NCBI GenBank assembly: GCA_019671135.1
Contig: JAHRHY010000011.1
Location: 1,302,001 to 1,366,000 of the forward strand
From: Linnemannia hyalina
Lineage: Eukaryota > Mortierellomycota > Mortierellomycetes > Mortierellales > Mortierellaceae
DNA: 64,000 nucleotides
Direction of reading: 5' to 3'
Below the pieces are notes generated by a model that was given only the letters and a program-made list of their open reading frames with translations, was not told where the DNA came from and did not search any database. A program made the translations under genes and the position numbers. This document shows, piece after piece, positions 53,060 through 64,000 of the stretch (its first letter is position 1; each line of letters opens with the position of its first letter).

Positions 53060-53062
53060 CAT
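53060..53062 (-). other. RPL39: candidate single-codon start exon of eL39 gene
   Basis: On the minus strand the sequence reads AAAATG followed by a GTACTA donor. This supplies the missing initiator Met in phase 0. An intron right after the ATG codon is known for eL39 genes in animals. The placement also leaves a plausible 283-base divergent promoter shared with ORC2. It was chosen because it is the only ATG|GT in the interval; there is no direct transcript evidence. Confidence 0.5.
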
Positions 53063-53345
53063 TTTGATTATTCCAAAGAGAGGAGGTTCAATTTGCCCCG
53101 TCCAGAAAAACCTATCTTCAACCTCTCCCACAAGCGCCCGCCTCTGGTTTACAGTTGCAGCCCATACGATGTTTTGTATTCGGATCGTAATAAAACTGCA
53201 TTTTTTTGATGCAGGCACACACAATACACTTCGCCCACACGAAACAAAAAACGCCAAACTCAACCACCGCCACACCACCACCACCAACCACCCGCTCGGT
53301 ATATCAACGAAACACGGACAAAGGAACATAGTACAGGAGACCCAA
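53063..53345. promoter_or_regulatory. probable divergent promoter, eL39 and ORC2
   Basis: This is the gap between the candidate eL39 start and the ORC2 ATG. The ORC2 side is rich in CA and CCA. No TATA box is evident. Confidence 0.4.
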
Positions 53346-55445
53346 ATGGCTGCAAAAATGGTCCGAATCCTATACCAAGGCAACGACGAGATCCCAACCC
53401 ACATCATCTGCCAAGTCTCCACCCGTGATGCAGAACGAGAAGCCGCCCTAGCCATCAAGTTCAAAAAGCCCACCACCGTAGGAAGAAGACTAGGACGAAC
53501 CACCACAACAACAACCTCAACAACAACAACAACAACAACAGCAGCAGCAGCAGATAGGAGTCAGAGGCGGAGGGGGCATGGGTATAGTTTGGCCTCGGGG
53601 TTGACGGTTGAGAAGTTGGATAGTTTGGCAGCTAGGGCTAAAGGTGTGAAGGAGGATCAGGAGCGGACGGCGGCTTTGCAGGATGTTTTCTTGCCTAGTA
53701 CTTCGTTTGGTGCTACTGGAGCCGTCGCAGCTGGAGCCGGTGTCAGTAATACAGTTATACCCCAGTCATCTTCGTCATCCACAACGGCCAAGTCTACGAC
53801 GACAGCAACAGCAACAACAACAACAGCGACGACGGCAACGGCAACGGCAATGGTGTCAGGAAGCGCTACAGCCAAGATCGGATCTATGATGGGAACATCA
53901 CTAGCAGGGACCATCAAGGACGAAGACGGCGATGTAGAGATGGAGGATCCCACGGTGAGACATACGCGTGGGCGAGAGGTCTTTGGATTCCAGACGCAAC
54001 GCAAGCCCACAGGACTCAAGAATTTGATCGAACAACAAAAGAATCTCGCCATCAACACGACCACAGCACCAACAACAGCGAAGGGAAAGGCGACAAGAGG
54101 ATCAAAGGCCAACAAAGTCGAGGAGGAGAAGAAGGAAGAGGAGGTAGGGGACGAGGGGCTGTCGGCTGAGCGATCTGCCAAGCGGCGGCGGGTCACCAAG
54201 GCCATGTCTATGATGAACCATGACGGCTCTGATGTCTCTGAAGATTCGGATCAGGAACAGGAAGACGAGGAAGAGAGTGAGTCTGATGATGAGCTGCACC
54301 AACATAGGAAGAACGACAGTATGCTAGAGGAGACTGCAAGGGATGCCACCGAGGCAGCGGGGGAGCAAAAGTCGTACTTTGAGGAGGACGAAATGGGCGC
54401 CGAGCGATACTTCCTGGACCTTTATCAGAAATCCAAAACTTCCAACAATACCCTCTCTAAACTGCCGACCCTCGAGCATGCCGATTTCATCCAGGCCATC
54501 AAACGTGCACCCGCCAAACATGCCCAGGAGATTGAGATGCTGAGACTGTTGTATGAGGAACAGTTCTCGCAGTGGTTCTTTGAGCTCGTCTCGGGGTTCA
54601 ACCTCCTCATTTACGGATACGGATCGAAACGGCAGCTTCTGACACAGTTTGCTACGACCATGTTGACTGATGCACCCTTGATCATCATCAACGGGTACTT
54701 CCCGACCGTCACCATCAAGGAGATCCTCGACAAAATCAGCTCTACAGCCCTCAACTACTCGGGCCCGACCGGATCCCTCCAGGAACAAGTCGCATTCATC
54801 CGCGCCTATTTCGCACAGCCGGAGCGGGATATCCAAAAACTCTACCTCCTCATCCACAACATTGACGGATCAGGACTCCGCGCCGAAAAGACCCAATCCG
54901 CCCTTTCGCTCCTCGCCTCCTGTCCACACATCCACCTCATCGCCTCGATCGACCACATCAACGCCAACATCCTCTGGGACACTGTCAAATCTGCACGGTT
55001 CAATTGGGTCTGGCATGAACTGACGACCTTCAGGCCTTATTTGACCGAAACCAGTTTCGAAAACTCGATCATGGTCCGACAGGGCGAACTCGGCGCGCGT
55101 GGTATCCAGTTTGTCCTGGCCAGTTTAACCTCCAACGGGAAGGGACTTTTCAGGGTCCTGGCCGAGCACCAGATCCAATCCGAGACCAACCCCGACGACA
55201 ACAATGGAGGCGCATCCAGTGGAGGAGCCAAGAACTACATGGATCTGGGGATGGCCTATAACGCACTATTCAAGAAGTGCCAGGAGAACTTCTTGGTCAG
55301 TAACGCGGTCACCTTCCGGACACAACTCACAGAGTTCAGAGACCACCGGATCGTCCAGTCCAAGAAGGGTCCTGATGGAGTCGAGATCTTATTTATTCCG
55401 CTCTCGGCCAGTGTCCTCGAGGGGATCCTCGACAACATGGCTTAA
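53346..55445 (+). CDS. ORC2: origin recognition complex subunit 2
   Basis: ORC2 is part of the six-subunit complex that marks replication origins and loads MCM. One uninterrupted frame of 699 codons is present, intronless in an intron-rich neighbourhood. The first 350 residues are low-complexity, with Thr and Ala runs, acidic stretches and a basic AKRRRVTK. The conserved part begins at YFLDLYQKSKTSNNTLSKLP and continues with HAQEIEMLRLLYEEQFSQW, GFNLLIYGYGSKRQLL (about 420-435), INGYFPTVTIKEIL, LLIHNIDGSGLR and HIHLIASIDHINANILWD. A C-terminal winged-helix region follows. The frame stays open upstream to 52944, but MAAKMVRILYQGNDE at 53346 is the best start, lying after the likely promoter. 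It converges on NTO1. Confidence 0.95.
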   Translation: MAAKMVRILYQGNDEIPTHIICQVSTRDAEREAALAIKFKKPTTVGRRLGRTTTTTTSTTTTTTTAAAADRSQRRRGHGYSLASGLTVEKLDSLAARAKGVKEDQERTAALQDVFLPSTSFGATGAVAAGAGVSNTVIPQSSSSSTTAKSTTTATATTTTATTATATAMVSGSATAKIGSMMGTSLAGTIKDEDGDVEMEDPTVRHTRGREVFGFQTQRKPTGLKNLIEQQKNLAINTTTAPTTAKGKATRGSKANKVEEEKKEEEVGDEGLSAERSAKRRRVTKAMSMMNHDGSDVSEDSDQEQEDEEESESDDELHQHRKNDSMLEETARDATEAAGEQKSYFEEDEMGAERYFLDLYQKSKTSNNTLSKLPTLEHADFIQAIKRAPAKHAQEIEMLRLLYEEQFSQWFFELVSGFNLLIYGYGSKRQLLTQFATTMLTDAPLIIINGYFPTVTIKEILDKISSTALNYSGPTGSLQEQVAFIRAYFAQPERDIQKLYLLIHNIDGSGLRAEKTQSALSLLASCPHIHLIASIDHINANILWDTVKSARFNWVWHELTTFRPYLTETSFENSIMVRQGELGARGIQFVLASLTSNGKGLFRVLAEHQIQSETNPDDNNGGASSGGAKNYMDLGMAYNALFKKCQENFLVSNAVTFRTQLTEFRDHRIVQSKKGPDGVEILFIPLSASVLEGILDNMA
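53510..53553 (+). repeat. ACA/GCA trinucleotide repeat in ORC2
   Basis: An in-frame repeat codes for a Thr-rich tract followed by four Ala residues near residue 60 of ORC2. A second ACA-rich tract lies near 53800-53850. Confidence 0.85.
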
Positions 55446-55762
55446 TAAACCACACACAACAGTCATGCCAACCACACTTGTACAGGACGTCAAAGTATTG
55501 CTGCGTCCCATTATTATTTTTTGTAACCCCGGTTCTTTTTCTATTTCATCTGATGCCGAGTCGAATTGTCTTGAGAGCTGGATTATCGTGTCGTCGCAAG
55601 CCGCGGTCATTGCCCATATCAGAGAAGAAAGCAGAGGCATCAATTCAAAAGAAAAAAAAGTTCTATTACTAACGAAACTGTAAGGGGAGGATAAAATGTC
55701 GAGGAGATACGATCGACATGTCTAAAAGAAAAAAGTAGAGGCAAAGTGGGCATGAAATTCGC
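55446..55762. other. intergenic between convergent ORC2 and NTO1
   Basis: No gene is seen in these 317 bases of 3' flanks. Confidence 0.55.
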
Positions 55763-58700
55763 TCACACTGCAGCTGGGTTCTGTTGCTGGTTGTATTCAC
55801 CAGAAGTACTGTCAACACCACCCTTGGTGCTACTACCCCTAGAACCAGCCAAACTGGGCCGACGAGGCCCAAGTGCTGCAGCATTCACGGCCTGAGGGGT
55901 TGTCTCTTGGGACCGTAACCGGCGAGGGTTGCCCACTCCAGACTCATCATCCAGCTCTTCTGGTGGACTCAATCGTCCCAGGCCTGCCTTTTTCTGCCGC
56001 TTGCGCGGAGGCTCCTCCTTAGCTCGAACAGCTTCGCTCTCCTCCGACCGATCCGCTGCATCCGACTCCTCCTCCCCCTTATCGCCACCGTTCGCATCCC
56101 CATCCACCTCAAGACGATGCTTCTCCGCATCCCCATGGGATCTCCGCTTGCCCTTGGACGGACGCTCGCTCACAGAGCTCTTCTTTGTCGTCGGTTTATG
56201 GTTCGATTCGATTGACTTTTCGGAACATTCCTGCTGCTGCTCCGTGTCCTCTGGTGATCCCGCATTCCTCTTACCAGCACCGCCCTCCACAGCTTCGCCG
56301 GAAGGACTTGATCCGCCACTTTTCTGCCCTCCATTGACATGTGGCCTTGTAACCGACGGTGACCCTGGTTGTGACCTCTGGGCATCTCCATCGAGCGCAG
56401 ATGGATTGACTTCGTCCGATATCTTGCCAGCAACCCTCCTTGTCCGAGTGGCAACAGCTGGCTTGGAACTCTTTTTCTTCTTCTCAGCCTCGTCCTCTGA
56501 CACCTCCTCCCCACGAGCTCGCCTGGCCAACGTCTCCTCCAGCAATCGCGCCTTCTCTGCCTTTTGACTATGGTATTTCACCATACGGTCCTTCGCCTTG
56601 GCCTCCCTGTCCAATTTTTTCTGAAGCGCCTTCTCCCTACCCTTCCGTCGGCTCTCATCACGCTTGGCCACCTCCAGTTTCGCAGCGTCGGTATCATCTC
56701 CTTCTGCTGGATCTTGCAACGATTGCCCAGGAGCAGGAGTCAAAGAGGATGCGCGTGTTGAAGAAGCCTGCTCCTCATCGTCGCCATCCTCGCCTTCCGT
56801 CGTGTCCTCCTCGCCCTCAACAACAACATATGCCCATCCCTTGGGTGCCTTTTTGTTGATCACCACCGCCTTGTCGACAATCGATGGCTTCAATCGGGAC
56901 TGTAAGCTATTTGCCAGACTTCGCGACTTTTTGGACTTTAGCTTCAACTTTTCCAGCATCTCATCCGCAGCTTCCCATTCGACGCTCTCGCCAGTCTCCC
57001 CCCTAGTCCTGGCCATCTCCGCTCTTGTCAGCGTCGCCGTCTTGAGCTTAGGAGCCTCTGGCTTGAGTCCTGTTCGTACGGGTGCTCCTGCTCTTGTGGG
57101 TGCTGTTGCTCGTACAGGCGCACGGATTTCGGGTGATTGATCCAATATTGGCGTTGGTGGTTTGGCGTCACCGTTGGGTGTAGGTGGCTGGCTGCTTCCC
57201 TGTGAGACCCTGCCCGGAGTGCCCCTGAGCGTCCGTCCAGAGGCTTTTGGCGGTTCAGCCGTCGTTCGTCTGCGTTTGGGCGGCGAAGTAGTATCAGTAG
57301 AGGTAGAAAGGGGAGTAGCCGGCGGATCCTCGGCCGGAGTAGAGTTCTCCTCATCGTCGTCAGACTTTTGGAAAGGCACCAAGCTGTAGCTGAAGATCTC
57401 TTGATCGATAGGGACCGCCAGAAATCCTGTCCTAGGGTCAATCTCTAGACTCTCGTAGTCCTCTTTGGCCTTCTCCAGCAGTGGCTCTCCTTGTTTGGAC
57501 TGACGAACCGCAGATCGGTAGTAGGGCGTGTCAGCATTGTTGTAGGTTATACAGTTCTCGTAAATCAGCCGCACGTCATCCTATAGTCCAAGTGTTGAAA
57601 TACAAAATGTCAGCATGCAGACCTTTTAGCAGAACAGTAAAACATGATCTAATAAAATGCAAGGATAGCTTTACAGAAAACTCATCGACAGACTGGTACT
57701 TGTGAGCGACGAGTTTCTCGTTGATGGTCTGGAAGGAGATCGGGTTCTTGATCACGTCATGGTAATCCTGGACCTCCTCTGCCGAGATGGGGTATGCAAA
57801 ATACTTTTGGCGATCCAACCTAAACAAACAGAGAAAACGTTTGAATAGTCCGTCATGAATACCTTTACTATCGGATCAGCCAATTCTTTGCAAGCAGAAA
57901 TCAAAAGTCAGGCACACTTACTTTTCCAGCTCGAGCAGAGTGTCCTCCAGAATCGTCTTGAGTGGGAACATAATCTTGGAAAGGTATCGGTTCTGCAGCT
58001 CCTGTCGCTTCAGCTTGGCCCGCTCACGTTTCCGAACAAGCTCAGCAAGCATCCGCACCTTTTCCAGATCGCCTCGCAACAACAACTGCGTCTGCAGCTT
58101 CTTTGTCTTTTCTTCCTCTGTTTGTCGGTGGGCCGAGGCTGACGCTGTCCATGGCTCAAGATGGAGGCGCTTCAAAAGTGGGGCACCGCGACGTGACTCA
58201 CGCTTCAGCGACCAATACTTGCAGATGGTATAGAGAAAGTTCTGAGCCGACAACTTCTTCTGCCCTGCTCCTTTCGCCGTAAGCTTGGAAACAAATGGCA
58301 GAAGGCGATTGACGATCAGCATAGGCGCCAGAGGAGCGCCAGGTGTATAGTGCTTCTGGTGAGCGAGAGCAGCCTTGGACGTCCTTGACCCTCCAAGTGA
58401 CTGTGACGACGCCAATGCTGACGTCGATCCTTTGTCCTTACTGGAAGAAGTGAGCCGCCTATCCACAGTGTCCTCCGAATCGCTGCGACCATAGTCCAAA
58501 TCATCGCTGTCGTCGTCCAATGCGCGAATCTTGACGCGTTTCTTCTTGAGCCCCTTGTTTGCTATCACCGCAGCTGCCGCTCCTGCGATATCGATTGATC
58601 CTTTGTAGTCGCGCTAGAAACGAGAAAACGCAAAATGGGTCATGTTAGGTGGAGCTCGTGGTATATCATCCTATCCCACATATGTCAAGGCTTCGCTTAC

Positions 58701-61539
58701 TGGTGTGTGCTTGTGGCAGTGGGCACGATAGACCAAAACCTCTCCTCCTGAATTGGAGACCTTGGACAACTTGGACTTCATATACAGATGGGCCTTGCGT
58801 GCGCATGTCACATGGAACGCGCGGACACAGTTCTTGGTCTCACACTGGATACAGGCGCCCATCCTGAGCTTGCAGATATAACATGTCAGCTTCCATCGAC
58901 TCGATGGGATCTTCTCGATATTGTCGATGGGTTCCATGTAGACAACGTTGGCCACTCCGACTTCTGGGATCCAGCTGGCGCACAGAAGATGAGCCCATCT
59001 GCTCGTGTTGGTCTGCTTGAAAGCGCCCCCTTCTCCCGGACAGAAAATACAAGACACTGGCATTTGAGGCGACAGCATACACTTCCTGCAAAGCCATTGA
59101 CCCTCAGGGATATATGGAATACCATAGCAATCTACAAATAGGGGGGAATAGAATTGTCAGTTGAATGCAAATTGAAATAGGTCCATTGGAGCATGATGTG
59201 AGTGAAAGTGTATGCAATTTGTCTAGGATATCCAGGTTTACCTTGATGGACAGCAAGGTTGCAGCCGTCGCAAAAGACAATAGCATTGCTGTTTTCACAC
59301 TCGCCGTCATCGCAGATATTGCAAGCAGAGTCCTCGGGAGGCAGATTTTCCGTGGGCTTGGGAATGTTCTTCGTCTATTGTATCAATGTCCAAAAAAATC
59401 ACGGTCAGAGATCCATCTCATCAATACTATACCGTTATTCCTTTGTCTTGTAGTTCAAACAACGCCCTTACCAAGTCGAACCACTCCTTCTCCAGTCGGT
59501 CAACGATCTTCTCAAACATGGTCGAGGTCACTTCGCTCAGGTCCTGTTTCCGTCGTTGCGCGTTGACTTCCTTGAGCCAAATTTCGTCTATTTTGACAAT
59601 GGAGATACATTGTCAGTAGCTATTCTGCCTCGCCATTATGTCGATGAATATACGAAGCCGTCCTTGCAATTATTCAGCACGCCCTACCTTGCTCATCCAT
59701 GTCGTACTCAACGCGCTCCGCAAGCTCCGTCTCCGTTGGCTCTATTATGTTACATTGAAGGTCAGCAAAGTTGATTAGTTGATCATATGCCTACAGCATA
59801 CAAGTATCCTGATCTAAAAAAAATAGATCCAAAGAGCAAAAGACGTACCGATATATCGCACATTGTGTGTTGTAGGTAAATGGTATTCCTCCAGATCATC
59901 CTCTTCGCGTGGAATCAACCGAAATGTCGATTTGGGGAGCAACGTCAATGGAGTCTTGGGTTCAAGCACAGTAGTCGACGAAGGAGGTAGTGCAGGAATA
60001 GTGATTTTGATCGTAGGTAAAGCAGCCGCCTGTGCTGCTGCCTTGGATTGTCGCGTGCTCGATTGTACTGGCTTGTGCTCTGTCTCCTGAACGCTTGCAC
60101 CTGGGGTATGTTCCTCCTGAGGCTTCTCGGCCGCAGTCTCTGACAAAGTGGAGGTGTCCAGGAGGGTTGTGAATGGTGTCGACTCCTTCGCTTCCTTCGT
60201 TTCCTTCAGGTCTGTGTCCACGTCCATGGCGTCGCTTTCCACCTTAATCTCTGAGGTCTCAGTGGTGTCGGTGGCGGCGGTAATGATGGTGGTGGTTGGC
60301 TCGACAGGCTCCGACGACCCATTCTCCAGCGGCACGACGGAGTTTGAGTTTTGAGGATCCTCAGCTTCGCCCTCCATAAAGCCTTTAGCGTCGAAAAACA
60401 CTTCCCGGTCCGAGGTGGCCCCATCAGCGTCCATCTCATCGTCAGATGGTTGCAGCAAGTCGTTTGACACGCCTGCGCTCTCCATCGTGACATCCAACAG
60501 ATCCTGCTCCTTTGGTGCATTCTCTTGAGGGGCGGCCTCGACTGGATCCTGGTGAATTGATGACTCAGGGAAGGGCGGTTGCTCTACCTCCGTTGTCGGC
60601 TGTGTTGACGGTGTGGAGTCTGCGTCTGTTTCCATTTGTGCAGGTGGTGGTGCAGCCTCGACAGGAGATGTCTTAATATCGACAGATGTGCTTGCCGCTG
60701 GCGAAGTTGTGTGAGCATCCTCGCTCTCGACCATGGCCGTCGATTCTACCGCTTCCGAAGGGTCCACGATTTCGAGTCGAATAGTTGTGATGAGGTAAGG
60801 AAAGAATTCGAGGTAGGACCGCTCCTCTCTAGGTTTGTTCTCGTCGTCATTCGCATGGTCCTGTCGGGTCGAAGCAGGGTGGCTGGCCAAGAGGGAGTGA
60901 TTGACGTGTTGGTCCTTTTCTTGCTGTTGCTGTTGGTGTTTCTGACGATTCTCCTGTTCCTCGGCCAACACTTGGTCCAATGCTCGCTGGATAGCCTCCT
61001 GCTCCAGACGGGCTTTGAGGCCAGAACCTGGTGGACGTCCAATACGATGCGACTTGATACGCCCCTTTCGACCTCCTGTGGTACTGCTGTTGCCACTCCT
61101 ACGAACAGTGTGATCCGCGTTGTTGGTTGATCCTGAAGACGATGTTGAGGATGTAGATTGGGCCACTGGGGCGACAGGCTTCACGATGGGCTTGGGCATA
61201 TGAATGGACATAAAGTGACGCTCCAGTCCCTGCTTAGTCTGATATGAGTTAGCGCAGCCGGGGAGGATACAGGCAAACACAGGCGAACTGTGAGGCACAG
61301 CCCTATTTTTCGTATTAAAAAAACCACAAGCAAGGCCGGTTAGTCGAAGAAGAAAGTTTGAACAATAAAAAGGCGTAGAAAACGCGACAAAGAAAGTACA
61401 CGCGATGGAGTGAATGATGCCATCGTGATGTAAAGGGTTAGGTAAAGGGAAAGACTTACTTGACTTTGGCATACCACTCGTCCGATTCTGGAGGTTGTAG
61501 CCGAGGTAGTGGTGGTGAGGACGAGTTCTGATGTGGCAT
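55763..61539 (-). CDS. NTO1: BRPF-type PHD/bromodomain protein, NuA3 subunit NTO1
   Basis: NTO1/BRPF proteins are scaffolds and histone readers of MYST acetyltransferase complexes. Nine minus-strand exons (61460-61539, 59849-61302, 59688-59741, 59472-59587, 59242-59374, 58701-59131, 57922-58613, 57675-57819, 55763-57580) join in frame to 1640 residues. In order: a C2H2 finger (C38, C43, H56, H61), an AT-hook-like GRPPGSGLK, a long acidic spacer, an EPL1-like region ([17 protein letters not shown] through EKEWFDL), and PHD1 ([13 protein letters not shown] to WLCRKC, about 586-633). Then come a zinc knuckle and extended PHD2 ([13 protein letters not shown] to [10 protein letters not shown]), a bromodomain (about 970-1070, [29 protein letters not shown]), and a charged coiled-coil tail. 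No PWWP domain follows. Peptides such as KRRRTT and PPRKRQKK look like nuclear signals. Confidence 0.93.
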
Positions 61540-61995
61540 GGTGATGGTGGCGCTGAATCCGCTGTGAACACTTGGTCCGTTGAGGTAAGGAGCTCTTGGT
61601 GTTTTGTCTGCGCTGTGTCTTCGGATGTGTGGTTTGTCGAGGTATACGGTCCGAAGGAAAGTGATGTGTGTGCGAGGTTCAATTGGACAAAGGGAGGATG
61701 AAAAGGGAAAGAGAGAAAGGGGAATGAGGTGGATTAGGAATCAGGGAAGAGGTGATGGAGTGGAGGGACAAGAGAGGCAGCGTGCTGGTGGATTTCAAAC
61801 CAAGCAAACTAATCGTCCTTTTGGAACCACCACAGGGGAGAACAGTTAGAGTTACTGAAGTTGGCGGCGGACAAGCAGGTAGAAGGTTGAACACAACCAC
61901 ATGATCACATGATAAGTCGTATAAGAAGAAAAATTAATCGTACAAGCAATGGACACGCCGGATGGATTGGATCAAGGTTTATTGGAAATTTAGAA
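61540..61995. other. intergenic: NTO1 promoter and transporter 3' end
   Basis: No gene is seen. A purine-rich stretch (minus-strand pyrimidine tract) lies near 61690-61780, upstream of NTO1. Confidence 0.55.
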
Positions 61996-64000
61996 CTACT
62001 CCTGCCTGGAGAAGGACTGGATGGTGATGGTAAGGGTGTAGAAGAAGACGACGAAGCCAAAGAGGATAAGGCACACGTCGCTACCCTTGCGCCACATGGG
62101 TTGGTTGGGGAAAGCCTTCAAATGGAACAGTGGAGGGAAGATAAACAACAATGGAGCACAGGCAAACGATCCGACAAAACTAATAAAGATATCCAACTTG
62201 TTGTAACCAGCATAGGCAACAGCCGCAACCGCAAAGTCAATCAACACACGGACCACATTCTCCTTCAACGTCGTCATCTTGCCACCATTCGATCTGTCGA
62301 TAACTGATCCGATAATATGCTCCATAATGCGGATGCAAGGGAACAACATCAACGGGGTGGTCAAGTAGATCGCGATGACGTAGAGCAGCTGGATAGCGTT
62401 CTTGCCAGCCTTCTCTCCACCAGTGGCGTTAGGAAGGTCATCGAGGACAATCGTCTTGACGTTGTCACCGTAGGCTGCATAGCCTAAACAACCAAAGCTG
62501 ACGAGGAGGACACAGACAATGGAGAGCACAATGGTCAATGCACGAGGGAACTGCTTGGGATTGGCCATGCTTCCGCAAATAGGAATAACCATTCCAATTC
62601 CTTCAAACGAGAACACAGCTACAATAAATTGAAAAGAGAAGGAAGAGTATGTTAATAACCAGAATCAAAAGAGAGAGAACGAGATATTTGCTATGTGCTG
62701 CAGTCTGGGTGCTGTGATGTGCTTACCAGTTCCGATAAAGAGACCAAAGTCTTCCGAGTTGAAGAGACGAAGAGGGGTAGGCGAGCCCTGGTTGATGATC
62801 AGCTCCTTGATATCGTAGGTGTACAAGTAGATCAGACCAACAATGATGCACAGATCGGCCACCAGGGTGCTAAAACCAAGCTTGCCAATGTTGCGCACTA
62901 GGGTAAAGGGCACGAGGATCACAAAGAAGATGGCGATCCAGACAATCTTGTCCAAATCGGCACCTCCTAGACTGTTGACCACAATCGCAAACTGCTGGGC
63001 AAAGAAGATACAGTAACCACTAAAAAGTAAAATTGATGTAGCGAGGTTAGCTAATATCTTGACGATTGCAATTGAATGCCAACAAGGAGAAAAAAAAAGG
63101 CTAGAGAAGTAGGTAACATACCTGCAGAATCCGAATTGGGAAATGGCAATGGCAAAGAGAACAATATATCGCATCCAGCGACCGTAAAAGCGCTGTCCAA
63201 TGTCACCATAAGAACCAGGGTGCAGCTCGCGACACTTAACCAGAAGCAAGAAGGAGTGCAGACAGAGGACGGCTATCAGAGTCATGAAGAGAGGAGCAAA
63301 GAGTATTCCACCGTTCTTGAACGCATTCGGCAGGAAGAGAATACCGCTGGCAATAAACCTAGAATTATGAAGCAAGGGAAAAAAGAATACTCCGTCAGAT
63401 CAAAAGAAAAAAAACGTTCAAGCCAGGTGGTAAAGATCGGTGTGCCAAATTGTCAGCTATGACCAATTGCATAATTATCGAGAGGGAGAGTTGGACGAAC
63501 TTACGTTTTGAAAAGCATTCCGACGGCCTTGGAGAAGGAAATCTTTTCCTCAGGCTCCTCAATCGCCTCCTCGTCCTCCTTCAGATTCTCGCCAGGCATG
63601 TAGTACCGCCGGCTGCCAAGAGTGTCTGCCATCGACAGACGTCTTTTATCGGCATCCTTTGGGACAACAATCGACCGCTTGGGGATCGAACGGAATTTCT
63701 CGCCGGCAAAGTTATCTATCTCGTACATGTTGAACAGGCCCAGGAAGTGGATGAACGACTTTGTGGGGAGAGCTGGTGCGGGCTCGCCGCGAGCGACGGC
63801 CTCGTTCTGGATGTAATGGCGGCGGAATCCTCCGGGGGCCTTCATGGTCTCGATGGTCATGTCCTTCTTAGAAGGGGCATGGTAGGTATATGATCTTGCG
63901 CCCAATTGGCGTCTTGTCTGCTTCTCGTGCCACTTGTAAACATCGTTGGCGTCGGCACCACCTTGGAGTTGGAAATGGGAGTTGAGGGTGGCCGATCCAT
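61996..64000 (-). CDS. vacuolar amino acid transporter, AVT3/SLC36 type (5' end outside window)
   Basis: This is an amino acid/auxin permease family (PF01490) protein, probably exporting amino acids from the vacuole as yeast Avt3/Avt4 do. Minus-strand exons 63504-64000 (open at the window edge), 63122-63358, 62727-63019 and 61996-62618 join with matching phases. The visible N-terminal part is hydrophilic (HEKQTRRQLGARSY, FRRHYIQNEAVARGEPAPAL) and precedes the helices. Helices include FIASGILFLPNAFKNGGILF (TM1, with the family GILFLP turn), FAPLFMTLIAVLCLHSFLLL, SGYCIFFAQQFAIVV, AVFSFEGIGMVIPICGSM, then TIVLSIVCVLLVSFGCLGY, and a last helix LILFGFVVFFYTLTITIQSF. The codons before 64000 remain open, so the start lies beyond the right edge. 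Substrate is not determined by sequence. Confidence 0.92.

Noticed and set aside
52944..53345. Upstream open extension of the ORC2 frame
   Set aside because: The frame stays open by chance. The peptide resembles no ORC2 N-terminus, and the interval is better explained as promoter and leader plus the eL39 start.

Overview
The window is nuclear DNA from a filamentous fungus, most likely an early-diverging Mucoromycota or Mortierellomycota species such as Mortierella or Linnemannia. I infer this from many short GT-AG introns, CT-rich promoters, tandem secreted chitin deacetylases, a GH85 endoglycosidase and homologues of ATG10, ATG27, NTO1, MDE1 and Dia2/Pof3. Genus cannot be confirmed without a search. 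Exon joins below were made by hand, using splice motifs, reading phase and agreement with remembered protein families. Nearly all models close in frame, and the exceptions are flagged.

Layout. Positions 1-15528 form a gene-free stretch full of homopolymers and microsatellites, with no coding sequence I can support. From 15.5 kb onward genes are dense. In order: alanine aminotransferase (+); ATG10 (-), divergent from a cytosolic GH85 ENGase (+); an OSCA/TMEM63-type CSC1 channel (+); mitochondrial pyruvate carrier MPC2 (+); a prenylated MINDY deubiquitinase (-); a Dia2/Pof3-type TPR/F-box/LRR protein (-), head to head with triosephosphate isomerase (+); a peroxisomal enoyl/dienoyl-CoA reductase-like SDR (+); two chitin deacetylases (+,+); methylthioribulose-1-phosphate dehydratase (-), divergent from ATG27 (+); ribosomal protein eL39 (-), apparently divergent from ORC2 (+); the BRPF-type NuA3 subunit NTO1 (-); and a vacuolar-type amino acid transporter (-) that runs off the right edge.

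These are mostly housekeeping genes without an obvious pathway cluster. Recurring themes are autophagy and vacuole (ATG10, ATG27, ENGase, amino acid transporter), DNA replication and chromatin (Dia2-like, ORC2, NTO1) and central carbon metabolism (ALT, MPC2, TPI).

The points most worth checking are: a one-base homopolymer disruption, or moved splice acceptor, next to the catalytic histidine of the MINDY gene; an in-frame TAG in the N-terminus of the SDR that may have become a splice acceptor; a probable start codon standing alone as an exon in the eL39 gene; intron sliding between the two chitin deacetylases; and the 15.5-kb gene desert with a repeated 9-base motif. I found no clearly new multi-gene system.
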